64,000 nucleotides of DNA from a virus. A model generated the notes under the pieces. That model saw nothing but the letters and a program-made list of their open reading frames with translations. It had not been told where the DNA came from and did no database searches. How positions within the stretch are numbered: the stretch's first letter is position 1; every line of letters begins with the position of its first letter. Of this stretch, positions 57,244 through 64,000 are shown piece after piece. The position numbers were made by a program, and so were the translations under genes. The stretch lies in IMG/VR virus record IMGVR_UViG_3300047174_000111, positions 32,572-96,571 of that record. The stretch is one strand, 5' to 3'.

Positions 57244-57980
57244 GCTTCGATCCGAAGACGCTTACGCCGGCGACGATCGCCGCGATCAAAGCCGACGCTG
57301 TCGCGAAATACCCCAACGAGTCCTGCGGCGCGATCACCTCGACCGGCTACATGCCGCTCGAAAATGTCTCGGCCACGCCGCGAATCGCGTTCGACTGCAA
57401 CGCGCAGCTCGTCCCGCTTCAGGCTGCCGGCACGCTGCTCGCCCTCGTGCATTCCCATCCCGACGGCCCGGAGGGGCCGAGCAAAATGGACATGCAGCAG
57501 CAGGCCGCGATGGCCGTGCCCTGGGGCATCGTGATCTGCAACGCGGAGATGTGCAGCAACCCGTACTGGTGGAGCGACACGTTCGAGCCACCGCCTCTGG
57601 AGCGGCGCCAGTTTCGGCACGGGCCGTCCGGAACAGACGGGCGGGGCGATTGCTACGCCCTGGTGCGCGACTACTACCGAACCAAGAAGAATACCCAGCT
57701 GATCGAGTGCCCGCGTGACGATGGCTGGTGGAACGCGCAGGACAACCCGGACCTCTACAACACCAACTTCACCCGAGCAGGGTTTGCGCGGGCCGACGAG
57801 AACAAGCCTGAAGTCGGCGATGTCGTGCTGATGCGGATCCGATCGACGGTCACGAACCACGCCGCCATCTACATCGGCGCCGGGATGATCCTGCATCATC
57901 TGCCGAACCGCTATTCCCGGCCGGAGCCGATGGTCGGCTGGATCAAGCTCCGCACCGCGTGGCTTCGTCATGCGGGTTGA
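57240..57980 (+). CDS. Tail tip assembly protein K-like: JAMM plus NlpC/P60, 246 aa
   Basis: Start ATG 57240 overlapping the L-like stop. The N-terminal half is an Mpr1/Pad1 (JAMM) domain with LVHSHPDGPEGPSKMDMQQQ. The C-terminal half is an NlpC/P60 peptidase with the Cys in GRGDCYALVRDYYR and the His in VTNHAAIYIG. This is the lambda K arrangement; it may process tail proteins and cut peptidoglycan. All key residues seem present. Confidence 0.85.
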   Translation: MSFDPKTLTPATIAAIKADAVAKYPNESCGAITSTGYMPLENVSATPRIAFDCNAQLVPLQAAGTLLALVHSHPDGPEGPSKMDMQQQAAMAVPWGIVICNAEMCSNPYWWSDTFEPPPLERRQFRHGPSGTDGRGDCYALVRDYYRTKKNTQLIECPRDDGWWNAQDNPDLYNTNFTRAGFARADENKPEVGDVVLMRIRSTVTNHAAIYIGAGMILHHLPNRYSRPEPMVGWIKLRTAWLRHAG

Positions 57981-60900
57981 CACGGGGCGAGCTCTGGTCT
58001 GCGTCCATCGCATCCATCTCCACGGCGAGCTGGCCGATCGGTTCGGGCCGATCTACGAGCTTGGCGTCAACACCTCGGCGCAGGCGATCCGCGCGCTGTG
58101 CGTCCTGAAGCCCGGGTTCCGCGAGGTGATGAGCCAGGGAGCTTATCGCCTCGTGCGGGGCAATCTCGACCGGGGCATCGACCTGACCGAGACGTCGCTT
58201 CAGATGCGCCTCGGCGGCCACGATCTCCACGTCATCCCGATGGCGGCCGGCGCGAAGACCGGCGGCGTGGTCAAAATGGTGCTTGGCGCGGTGATCCTGG
58301 GCGCTGCGCTGTTCTTCGCCCCCGAAATCGCCGGACCGACGATCTCTGGCGCCGCCGGCGCGGGCAAGTCGCTGGCCTCGACCGCCTTTCTCGGCCTGTC
58401 GTATGGCCAGCTCGCGCTGACCGGTGGTCTGCTGTTTTTCGCCGGCGTCACCGCCGCGCTCTCCCCGCAACCGAAGAAGCCGACCCAGAACAACCCCAGC
58501 TTCCTGCTGAGCGGCCAGCTCAACACGACGCAGCAGGGCGTGCCGGTTCCTGTCGTCTATGGCCTGCGGATGCGGGTCGGCTCAGTGACCGTGTCGTCGG
58601 GCTATTCGGCCGAGGATTACAGCGGGCCGGCAGCGACCACCGCGACATCGGGCGGATCGGCCGCATTGGACTCGACCGGCGCCGGCGGCGGAGGCAGTTC
58701 GGGCGGCAAAGGCAAGGGCGGCAGCGGTTCGTCGACGGGCGAGACGCCTGACACGCTGCAGTCCAAGGCCATCGTGCGGATCATCGATTTGATCAGTGAG
58801 GGCCCGATCGGCGGCCTGTTCAATGGGCCGCAGTCCATCTTTTTCGACGGGACGCCGCTCATGGCGGCCGACGGGACGTACAACTTCCTCGGCGTGACCT
58901 GGCAGATGATGCTCGGCCTGCCGGACCAGGATCCAGTGCCAGGTTTTCCGGCGTCGGAAGAGACCATCGTCCTGGGCGGCGGCGGGATCCAGGTGTTGTA
59001 CAGCAACCCCCACGTCGAGACGATCATCTCGTCCACCGCCACTTCGCTCATCGTGACGGTCCAGCTCCCGTCGCTGTTTTCCGAGGACGCCAATACCGGC
59101 GTCGTGAGCGGCACGACCGTCGCCTACAAGTTCGAAGTTCAGGCCGTCGATGGACCATGGCAGACGGTCGTCAACGAGGTGCTGAACAACCAGAAATGCA
59201 CGAGCCCGTATCAGCGATCCTATCGGTTTGAGCTGCCGGGTCCGCCCGCCGGATCGGCCGGCGGAGCCTGGGCGGTGCGCATGACGCGCCTCACGCCGGA
59301 CAGCACCGATGCCACGCTGCAGAATGACACGTACTGGTTCGCGTACGACATCGTCACGGACTATCAGCTGATCTACCCGAACAGCGCCTACATGGCGCTC
59401 ACGATCGACGCCTCGGCGTTCGGCTCCGAGATCCCGACCCGGCAATACGAGGTGGCTGGCCTGCTGGTGCAGATCCCGGCCAATTTCAACCCGACGACGC
59501 GGACCTATGCGACCTCGGGAACCGGCACGACGGGCGGTGTGTGGGACGGCTCGACCTTCACGACCGCATCGACCGACGATCCCTGCTGGAACGTCTACGA
59601 CCTGCTGACCAATGACCGCTACGGCATGAGCCAGCCGGCCAGCGCTGTCGTGAACACGAAGTTCGACCTCTACACGATCAGCCAGTACTGCATCGCTTCG
59701 GTTCCAGACGGCTTTGGCGGCACGGAGCCGAGATACACAATGAACTGCGTCCTCGCGACACAGGACGACGCGTTCAAGGTGATCCAGAGCATGGTGTCCA
59801 ACTTCCGTGGCATGGTCAGCTATGGCGGCGGCCAGATCATGGTGTCGGCGGACATGCCCGGCCTTCCCGTAAAGATCGCGACCCAGGCCAATGTCATCGA
59901 CGGCGATTTCACGTACGAAGGCACCACGCTGACGAGCCGCCACACCGTTGCGCGCGCCACATACTTCGACGCCTCGAACTATTTCCAGCAGACGACCGAG
60001 GTGTACGAGAATACCGACGCGCTGTCGCTCCGCGGCCAGCAGCCCGTCGATGTGGTGGCGTTCGGGGCCACGTCGCGCGGCCAGGCGCATCGCGTCGCGC
60101 GATGGATGCTCGACACCGAGCAGACCCAGACCGAGACCGTGACCTACAAGGCCGGCCTCTATCATCTCGACCTGCGGCCCGGCGACCTGATCGAGCAGTC
60201 CGATCCTGCCTATGCGGGTCTGCGGTTGGGCGGCCGGATCAGGACTGGATCGACCGCGTCCACGCTGCTGCTCGATACGCTGTTCACTCCGGACACGGGC
60301 GCGACGTACAGCATCACCGTCGTGATGCCGAACGGCGCGCTGCCGGTCAACTCCGATAGCGGATCGGTTTCGGTCAGCGTGCCGATCGCGTCTTTCGCCA
60401 CCTCGTCGGACGGCACCTACACCATCGCCAATTTGGCCGACGCGCTGCCGGCAAACCCGAACCCTGGTGTCGAATACCTCATGACGGGGTCCGACATCTC
60501 GCCTCGCATGTTCACCGTCGTTGGCGTGCAGGAGCCGCAGCACGGGCAGTTCGCCGTCACGGCGCTCTACTACGATCCCGGCAAGTTTGATCGCGTCGAA
60601 GAAGGGCTCACATTCAACCAGCCAGCCTTCGCCGCGCTGCCATCCTTCCTGGCCACGGCAATGCCGTCGGTGACCAACATCACGGTGACCGACTTCCTCG
60701 TCGGCGTGGGCACCACCACGATCATCCGCACGCTGGTCGGCTTCACCCCGGTCACGGATGTCCGGGTTACGGGCTATCAGGTCCGGGCCGTGTCGGACGC
60801 GGGCTTCACCGGGTTCTTCAATACCACGGGCGCGCCGGCCACGATCGACAACCTCGATGCGGCCAACTACGTGTTCTCGATCGCGACGATGGGCGCCAAC

Positions 60901-61566
60901 AACGCGATGGGCCCGTGGGTCAGCGCGGCCAGCGTTACGATCGATGGCTCCCCGCCGACCCCTGACACCGTGACCGGCCTGACCGCGACCGGGGGCGTCT
61001 CGAGCATCGCGCTGTCGTGGACCGAGCCGGACACGCGCGCGATCGACACCTACCAGATCCAGCGCAAGCTCCATCCGACTGGCTCTGAAACGGTCGATCC
61101 CGCGTCGTCGGGCGCCACGCTGCTCACCACCGTGTCAGCGACGAGCTACACCGACGTCGACTCGGCCAACCTGACGTCGGGTGTCGTCGCGGCCTACTGG
61201 GTCGCGGCGATTACGGTGAACGGCGTGATGTCGGGCTGGACTGGACCCGTCAGGGCGACGGCCGGATCGTTCAACGCGAGCAACCTCACGCCTGGCTCGA
61301 TCGACACGACCGCGCTGGCTGACTCCGCTGTCGGCAGCGATCAGATCGCCGACGGCTCGGTCACCAGCTCGAGCAGCTCGAACGCGTCGGACGCCTATAC
61401 GCCGCCCGATACCTGGACAGATGTCCTGTCAGTCACCGTCGATGTTCCGTCGGGAGCCAACGTGCTGGTCATGATGAAGGTCATCGCGAGCTTCTACGGA
61501 GAAACGATACCCGTCACGTCGGAGACCGGCGGGGGCGGCGGCGAGGGCGGGGGGCCTGGCGGCTGA
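57970..61566 (+). CDS. Tail tip host-specificity protein: I-J fusion, 1198 aa
   Basis: Residues 1-95 (VHRIHLHGELADRFGPIYEL, then LCVLKPGFREVMSQGAYRLV) correspond to lambda tail assembly protein I. A hydrophobic region (about 95-160) and a Gly/Ser linker follow. From about 165 on it is the J-type central fibre: QNNPSFLLSGQLNTTQQGVP, PVVYGLRMRVGSV, VRIIDLISEGPIGGLFNG, DPCWNVYDLLTNDRYGM and QVNVIDG-like ANVIDGDFTYEG. A fibronectin type III domain lies near 990-1095 (TGLTATGGVSSIALSWTEPD). The C-terminus is short and Gly-rich. This protein decides receptor binding. Confidence 0.85.
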   Translation: MRVDTGRALVCVHRIHLHGELADRFGPIYELGVNTSAQAIRALCVLKPGFREVMSQGAYRLVRGNLDRGIDLTETSLQMRLGGHDLHVIPMAAGAKTGGVVKMVLGAVILGAALFFAPEIAGPTISGAAGAGKSLASTAFLGLSYGQLALTGGLLFFAGVTAALSPQPKKPTQNNPSFLLSGQLNTTQQGVPVPVVYGLRMRVGSVTVSSGYSAEDYSGPAATTATSGGSAALDSTGAGGGGSSGGKGKGGSGSSTGETPDTLQSKAIVRIIDLISEGPIGGLFNGPQSIFFDGTPLMAADGTYNFLGVTWQMMLGLPDQDPVPGFPASEETIVLGGGGIQVLYSNPHVETIISSTATSLIVTVQLPSLFSEDANTGVVSGTTVAYKFEVQAVDGPWQTVVNEVLNNQKCTSPYQRSYRFELPGPPAGSAGGAWAVRMTRLTPDSTDATLQNDTYWFAYDIVTDYQLIYPNSAYMALTIDASAFGSEIPTRQYEVAGLLVQIPANFNPTTRTYATSGTGTTGGVWDGSTFTTASTDDPCWNVYDLLTNDRYGMSQPASAVVNTKFDLYTISQYCIASVPDGFGGTEPRYTMNCVLATQDDAFKVIQSMVSNFRGMVSYGGGQIMVSADMPGLPVKIATQANVIDGDFTYEGTTLTSRHTVARATYFDASNYFQQTTEVYENTDALSLRGQQPVDVVAFGATSRGQAHRVARWMLDTEQTQTETVTYKAGLYHLDLRPGDLIEQSDPAYAGLRLGGRIRTGSTASTLLLDTLFTPDTGATYSITVVMPNGALPVNSDSGSVSVSVPIASFATSSDGTYTIANLADALPANPNPGVEYLMTGSDISPRMFTVVGVQEPQHGQFAVTALYYDPGKFDRVEEGLTFNQPAFAALPSFLATAMPSVTNITVTDFLVGVGTTTIIRTLVGFTPVTDVRVTGYQVRAVSDAGFTGFFNTTGAPATIDNLDAANYVFSIATMGANNAMGPWVSAASVTIDGSPPTPDTVTGLTATGGVSSIALSWTEPDTRAIDTYQIQRKLHPTGSETVDPASSGATLLTTVSATSYTDVDSANLTSGVVAAYWVAAITVNGVMSGWTGPVRATAGSFNASNLTPGSIDTTALADSAVGSDQIADGSVTSSSSSNASDAYTPPDTWTDVLSVTVDVPSGANVLVMMKVIASFYGETIPVTSETGGGGGEGGGPGG

Positions 61567-61787
61567 TGGCGAGCTACATTCTGGTTCAGGTCGTGGACGA
61601 TCTCGGCAACGTCATCCTGCAGCCGCAGGGCGGGACCGTTCAGAACATGGTCGATTTTGACGTGGTCGCGCCGGAGAGCGGTATGCGCACATACACGCTG
61701 CAGGCGCAGGTCTATCTCGACGGGACGGGCGACGGCACGCCGCAGATGTTCCGGCGCGACCTCACAGCCATCGTGCTGAAAAAATGA
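61566..61787 (+). CDS. Small tail-region protein, 73 aa
   Basis: Overlaps the stop of the J-like gene. A beta-rich sequence (MASYILVQVVDDLGNVILQP, then GMRTYTLQAQVYLDGTGDGT). Its location suggests an accessory to the tail tip. No family is recognised. Confidence 0.5.
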   Translation: MASYILVQVVDDLGNVILQPQGGTVQNMVDFDVVAPESGMRTYTLQAQVYLDGTGDGTPQMFRRDLTAIVLKK

Positions 61788-62491
61788 CCACTGCCAAGCT
61801 CACGCCGGTCCCGCGGCCGCGCCCAAACCCGCCGAAGGCTGGTGCGATCAAGCCTGCGAGACCAACGCCCCCACCGCCCGCCCTCGCACCGGTTGCCGCA
61901 GCGGCCGCGGCGATGGGTGCGCCTGTGCACTACTACCTCAAGGTCGGCTCGGACGGCCGCGTCATGTACTCCGGCCATGTCCGTGGCCAGACCGCGCCGG
62001 CGGTGCTGGCCGCAGCGGGCCACACCGAGGTGACCAAGGCGGATCACGACAAGGTCCGTGCCGGCGGAGGATGGACCTTCGCCGACGGAACCCTGACGGC
62101 CGTAGCGGCCGTGCCGCCGGCGCTGCCCGACGCCGTGGCAGCGGCAATACGCCAGATCGACCGGCGAGCCGAACAGCTGCGCTCCGCCTGTGTCACGCCC
62201 GGCATGGCGGCGCTTTATGGCTGCAAGGAGGCCGAGGCGCGCGCCGTGCTGGCGCAACCGCCGGGGCAACCGGTCGACATGGCGAGCTGCCCCCTGTTGG
62301 CCGCCGAGGTGGGTGTCACCGGCACGACGATCTACGCCGTCGCGCGTGTCGTGCTCGACCGTGCGACCAAGGCTCACGCCAAAACTGGGGCGATCGAGGC
62401 CGTTCGGCTCCGCGCAAAGGCGGCTGTCAGGTCGGCGGCGTCGGTCGACGCATTGCAGCTGGTCCTGCGCGGCGTTGTCTGGCCGTCATAG
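61784..62491 (+). CDS. Hypothetical tail-region protein (tail-fibre-assembly-like C-terminus), 235 aa
   Basis: ATGA overlap with the upstream gene. Residues 1-45 are Pro/Ala-rich. Residues about 45-110 are a small beta domain (HYYLKVGSDGRVMYSGHV). The C-terminal 120 residues (QIDRRAEQLRSACVTPGMAA, YGCKEAEARAVLA and GAIEAVRLRAKAAV) follow a helical pattern common at the end of phage tail-fibre assembly and DUF4376-type proteins. Confidence 0.5.
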   Translation: MTTAKLTPVPRPRPNPPKAGAIKPARPTPPPPALAPVAAAAAAMGAPVHYYLKVGSDGRVMYSGHVRGQTAPAVLAAAGHTEVTKADHDKVRAGGGWTFADGTLTAVAAVPPALPDAVAAAIRQIDRRAEQLRSACVTPGMAALYGCKEAEARAVLAQPPGQPVDMASCPLLAAEVGVTGTTIYAVARVVLDRATKAHAKTGAIEAVRLRAKAAVRSAASVDALQLVLRGVVWPS

Positions 62492-62505
62492 CCTGAGAGA
62501 GCCGC

Positions 62506-62877
62506 ATGCCGGATATCGACGAAGACGAGGATGACGCGCGGAAGCCGCCGGTCTGGGCCGCATCGATGCAGCCCCGGCAGGAACAGCAGCGCCGTGACTC
62601 TGAAAACCGCGTCGGGCGCCTCGCGCAAGACGCCGCGGAGCGCGCCATCGAAGCCAAAATGCCAGAGACGTTCGAGAGGCTGGGGATCAACGCATCGACG
62701 CAGGAATCGCGCACCGATTTCCGCAAGGACATGGAATTCCTGCGCCGCATGCGGACCGCGCACGAAGAGAACACGCGCACCGCATGGAACAAGTTCATCA
62801 CCGGTCTGGTCGGTGCCATTTTCACAGCCCTTGTCGGGCTTGCCGGTTGGTTCCTCTCACAGGTTCATACCAAATGA
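62506..62877 (+). CDS. Single-span membrane protein, holin-like position, 123 aa
   Basis: An acidic N-terminus (MPDIDEDEDDARKPPVWAAS), a coiled helical middle (RTDFRKDMEFLRRMRTAHEE) and one C-terminal hydrophobic helix (FITGLVGAIFTALVGLAGWF). Related proteins are common next to lysis genes in alphaproteobacterial phages. Position suggests holin or a lysis accessory. The next gene overlaps by ATGA. Confidence 0.55.
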   Translation: MPDIDEDEDDARKPPVWAASMQPRQEQQRRDSENRVGRLAQDAAERAIEAKMPETFERLGINASTQESRTDFRKDMEFLRRMRTAHEENTRTAWNKFITGLVGAIFTALVGLAGWFLSQVHTK

Positions 62878-63425
62878 GCATCGCCAGCCTCTGTCGGCCG
62901 GTTCGGCCGCACGTCATTCCATTCCTGGCCGGCTGCGCCATCGCCGGCACGTTGCTCATCGCGGCGCTCGCGGTTCTGGCTGAGCGATCCCCCGTCAAGA
63001 TCGACAGCATCTATGCCGTCGACGATGCGGCGGTTCGAGGCGGCGTGCTGTATCTCCACGCGCAGATCGATCGCCGGAAATGGTGCCCGACCGACGTGCA
63101 GCGCTGGATGTGGCGTTGGGCCGACCCGAGCCGCGGCGTGCAGCAATGGGTCTGGATCAGCGACGCGCCATCCCCGCCCACGCCGATAGGACGAGACGAC
63201 TATGTCGTGGCTATCCCGCTTCCAGCCGCTGTGACATCGGGCCAGTGGTTCTACGTCGGAATTGCGCACGACCGATGCCCGTTTCTGGACTGGCCGCTGC
63301 GCAACCAGCGCGAGACGAAAAATGTGCCGGTCTCGGTGATTGACCCGACGACCAGCGCGCCGGCCACGGTGGCTGCGCCACAGGCGCCATTCGGAGCGCT
63401 CCCGTCCGCAAAGGAAAAGCCATGA
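62874..63425 (+). CDS. Membrane-anchored protein of the lysis region, 183 aa
   Basis: Start ATG 62874 inside the previous stop. One N-terminal membrane anchor (VIPFLAGCAIAGTLLIAALA) is followed by a domain that would lie outside the cytoplasm (VRGGVLYLHAQIDRRKWCPT, then RWMWRWADPSRGVQQWVWIS) with two cysteines, and a Pro/Ala tail. It overlaps the endolysin gene, so a lysis role such as a spanin-like or regulatory part is possible. Confidence 0.5.
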   Translation: MSIASLCRPVRPHVIPFLAGCAIAGTLLIAALAVLAERSPVKIDSIYAVDDAAVRGGVLYLHAQIDRRKWCPTDVQRWMWRWADPSRGVQQWVWISDAPSPPTPIGRDDYVVAIPLPAAVTSGQWFYVGIAHDRCPFLDWPLRNQRETKNVPVSVIDPTTSAPATVAAPQAPFGALPSAKEKP

Positions 63426-64000
63426 GCGACACGACCACGACAGTCCAGCCCGGCACGTTGCTCGACCGGTGCGCCACGTTCACGTTCACAGCCGAAGGCG
63501 ACGCCGTCGCCAGTGTCGATCCGCGCGACGACGGGAACTGGTCCGGGGGCCAGCAGGGCGTCGGGCAGCTGATCGGCACGAAGTACGGGATCAGCGCGCC
63601 GGTGCTGATCAGCTGGATGGCCAGCGATCCGGACGCGCCGCCGGTGACCCGCGGCATGATGGAAAATCTGCCCAAGAGCGTCGCCGAGGCGATCTTCGGG
63701 TCGCGCTACTTCAACGCGATGAGCTGCGCCCGCATGCCGGATCCGGTCGCGATGATGACGTGCGACCATGGCTACAACGCCGGCGACACGGCCAGCGTGA
63801 AGATCCTGCAGCGCGTCCTGGGGTTCACCGGTGACGATGTGGACGGCTGGGCCGGCGACCATACCGTCGCGGCGATCGGCGCGGCCGACGCGCAGGCGCT
63901 GGCGCTTCGTCTTTCTCCGGACGCGGCGCGGAAGGTGCAGGCCCATCTCGGCATCGACGTCGACGGCCAGGTCGGCTCGCGCACCATGGCGGCCATCATG
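63422..64000 (+). CDS. Endolysin (GH108-like muramidase), cut by the window edge
   Basis: The reading frame is open from ATG 63422 to the right end (193 residues seen). The N-terminal part has FTFTAEGDAVASVDPRDD and GTKYGISAPVLISWM, the pattern of glycoside hydrolase family 108 lysozymes with the catalytic Glu in AEGD. The middle has MTCDHGYNAG and the last part (KVQAHLGIDVDGQVGSRTMA) is a peptidoglycan-binding repeat. It releases progeny by cutting the cell wall. The 3' end lies outside the window. Confidence 0.75.
   Translation, partial: MSDTTTTVQPGTLLDRCATFTFTAEGDAVASVDPRDDGNWSGGQQGVGQLIGTKYGISAPVLISWMASDPDAPPVTRGMMENLPKSVAEAIFGSRYFNAMSCARMPDPVAMMTCDHGYNAGDTASVKILQRVLGFTGDDVDGWAGDHTVAAIGAADAQALALRLSPDAARKVQAHLGIDVDGQVGSRTMAAIM

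Noticed and set aside
1-64000. tRNA genes, rRNA genes or CRISPR arrays
   Set aside because: I saw no cloverleaf with a T-arm motif and no regularly spaced repeat-spacer structure; a tRNAscan-SE or CRISPR finder run would settle it.

Overview
The window is the packaging, head, tail and lysis part of a long-tailed double-stranded DNA phage or prophage (lambda-like siphovirus layout). It is strongly G+C rich by eye, and genes are packed with ATGA/GTGA start-stop overlaps. The likely host is an alphaproteobacterium. The main pointers are base composition, a phage-encoded protein with a GcrA-type cysteine motif (GcrA is an alphaproteobacterial cell-cycle regulator), and tail and lysin variants I associate with Rhodospirillales/Acetobacteraceae prophages. 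No integrase, CI-type immunity region, tRNA or rRNA gene, or CRISPR array is visible. Both ends of the element lie outside the window, and the last gene (endolysin) runs off the right edge.

Layout. 1-3.8 kb: a leftward small gene with its own promoter and operators, then a structured leader and a rightward replication operon (replisome organiser-like initiator, unknown protein, zinc-ribbon protein), faced by a leftward VRR-NUC nuclease and an XRE regulator. 3.9-5.7 kb: two leftward 129-residue membrane proteins and about 790 bp of regulatory DNA. 5.7-11.1 kb: small accessory genes, an HNH-like protein, terminase small subunit, an XRE protein and terminase large subunit. 11.3-21.3 kb: GcrA-like regulator, a portal gene interrupted in frame by an intein with a LAGLIDADG endonuclease, and minor head proteins. 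21.3-25.2 kb: a block of eight leftward early-type small genes, interrupted by a rightward TnpB element. 25.5-37.3 kb: protease, a 1677-residue internal or structural protein, a scaffold-like protein, major capsid protein and head-tail connector. 37.3-45.2 kb: spike and fibre-like genes, three with Sec signal peptides. 45.2-47.9 kb: tail completion and tail tube proteins. 47.9-50.4 kb: a cluster of accessory genes (antirepressor, Tat-type protein, ribbon-helix-helix regulator, membrane peptide, lipoprotein). 50.4-61.6 kb: tail chaperones joined by a programmed -1 frameshift, tape measure, then lambda M, L, K and I-J equivalents. 61.6-64 kb: small tail proteins, holin/spanin-like membrane proteins and an endolysin.

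Two repeated non-coding signals tie the genome together and are the best candidates for something undescribed. The first is a 15-17 bp motif (consensus GACGCGGGGACCACGCC) that follows stop codons and lies about 50 bp before the start of many late genes, often with a hairpin between it and the start. The second is a palindrome, ACAT-N4-ATGT, found in five intergenic regulatory regions, one of them a promoter-like spacer. Protein-level oddities are the portal intein, an HPRxxxGRF-type motif repeated beside hydrophobic segments in three head-region proteins, and a scaffold-like protein whose N-terminus copies the N-terminal arm of the capsid protein.
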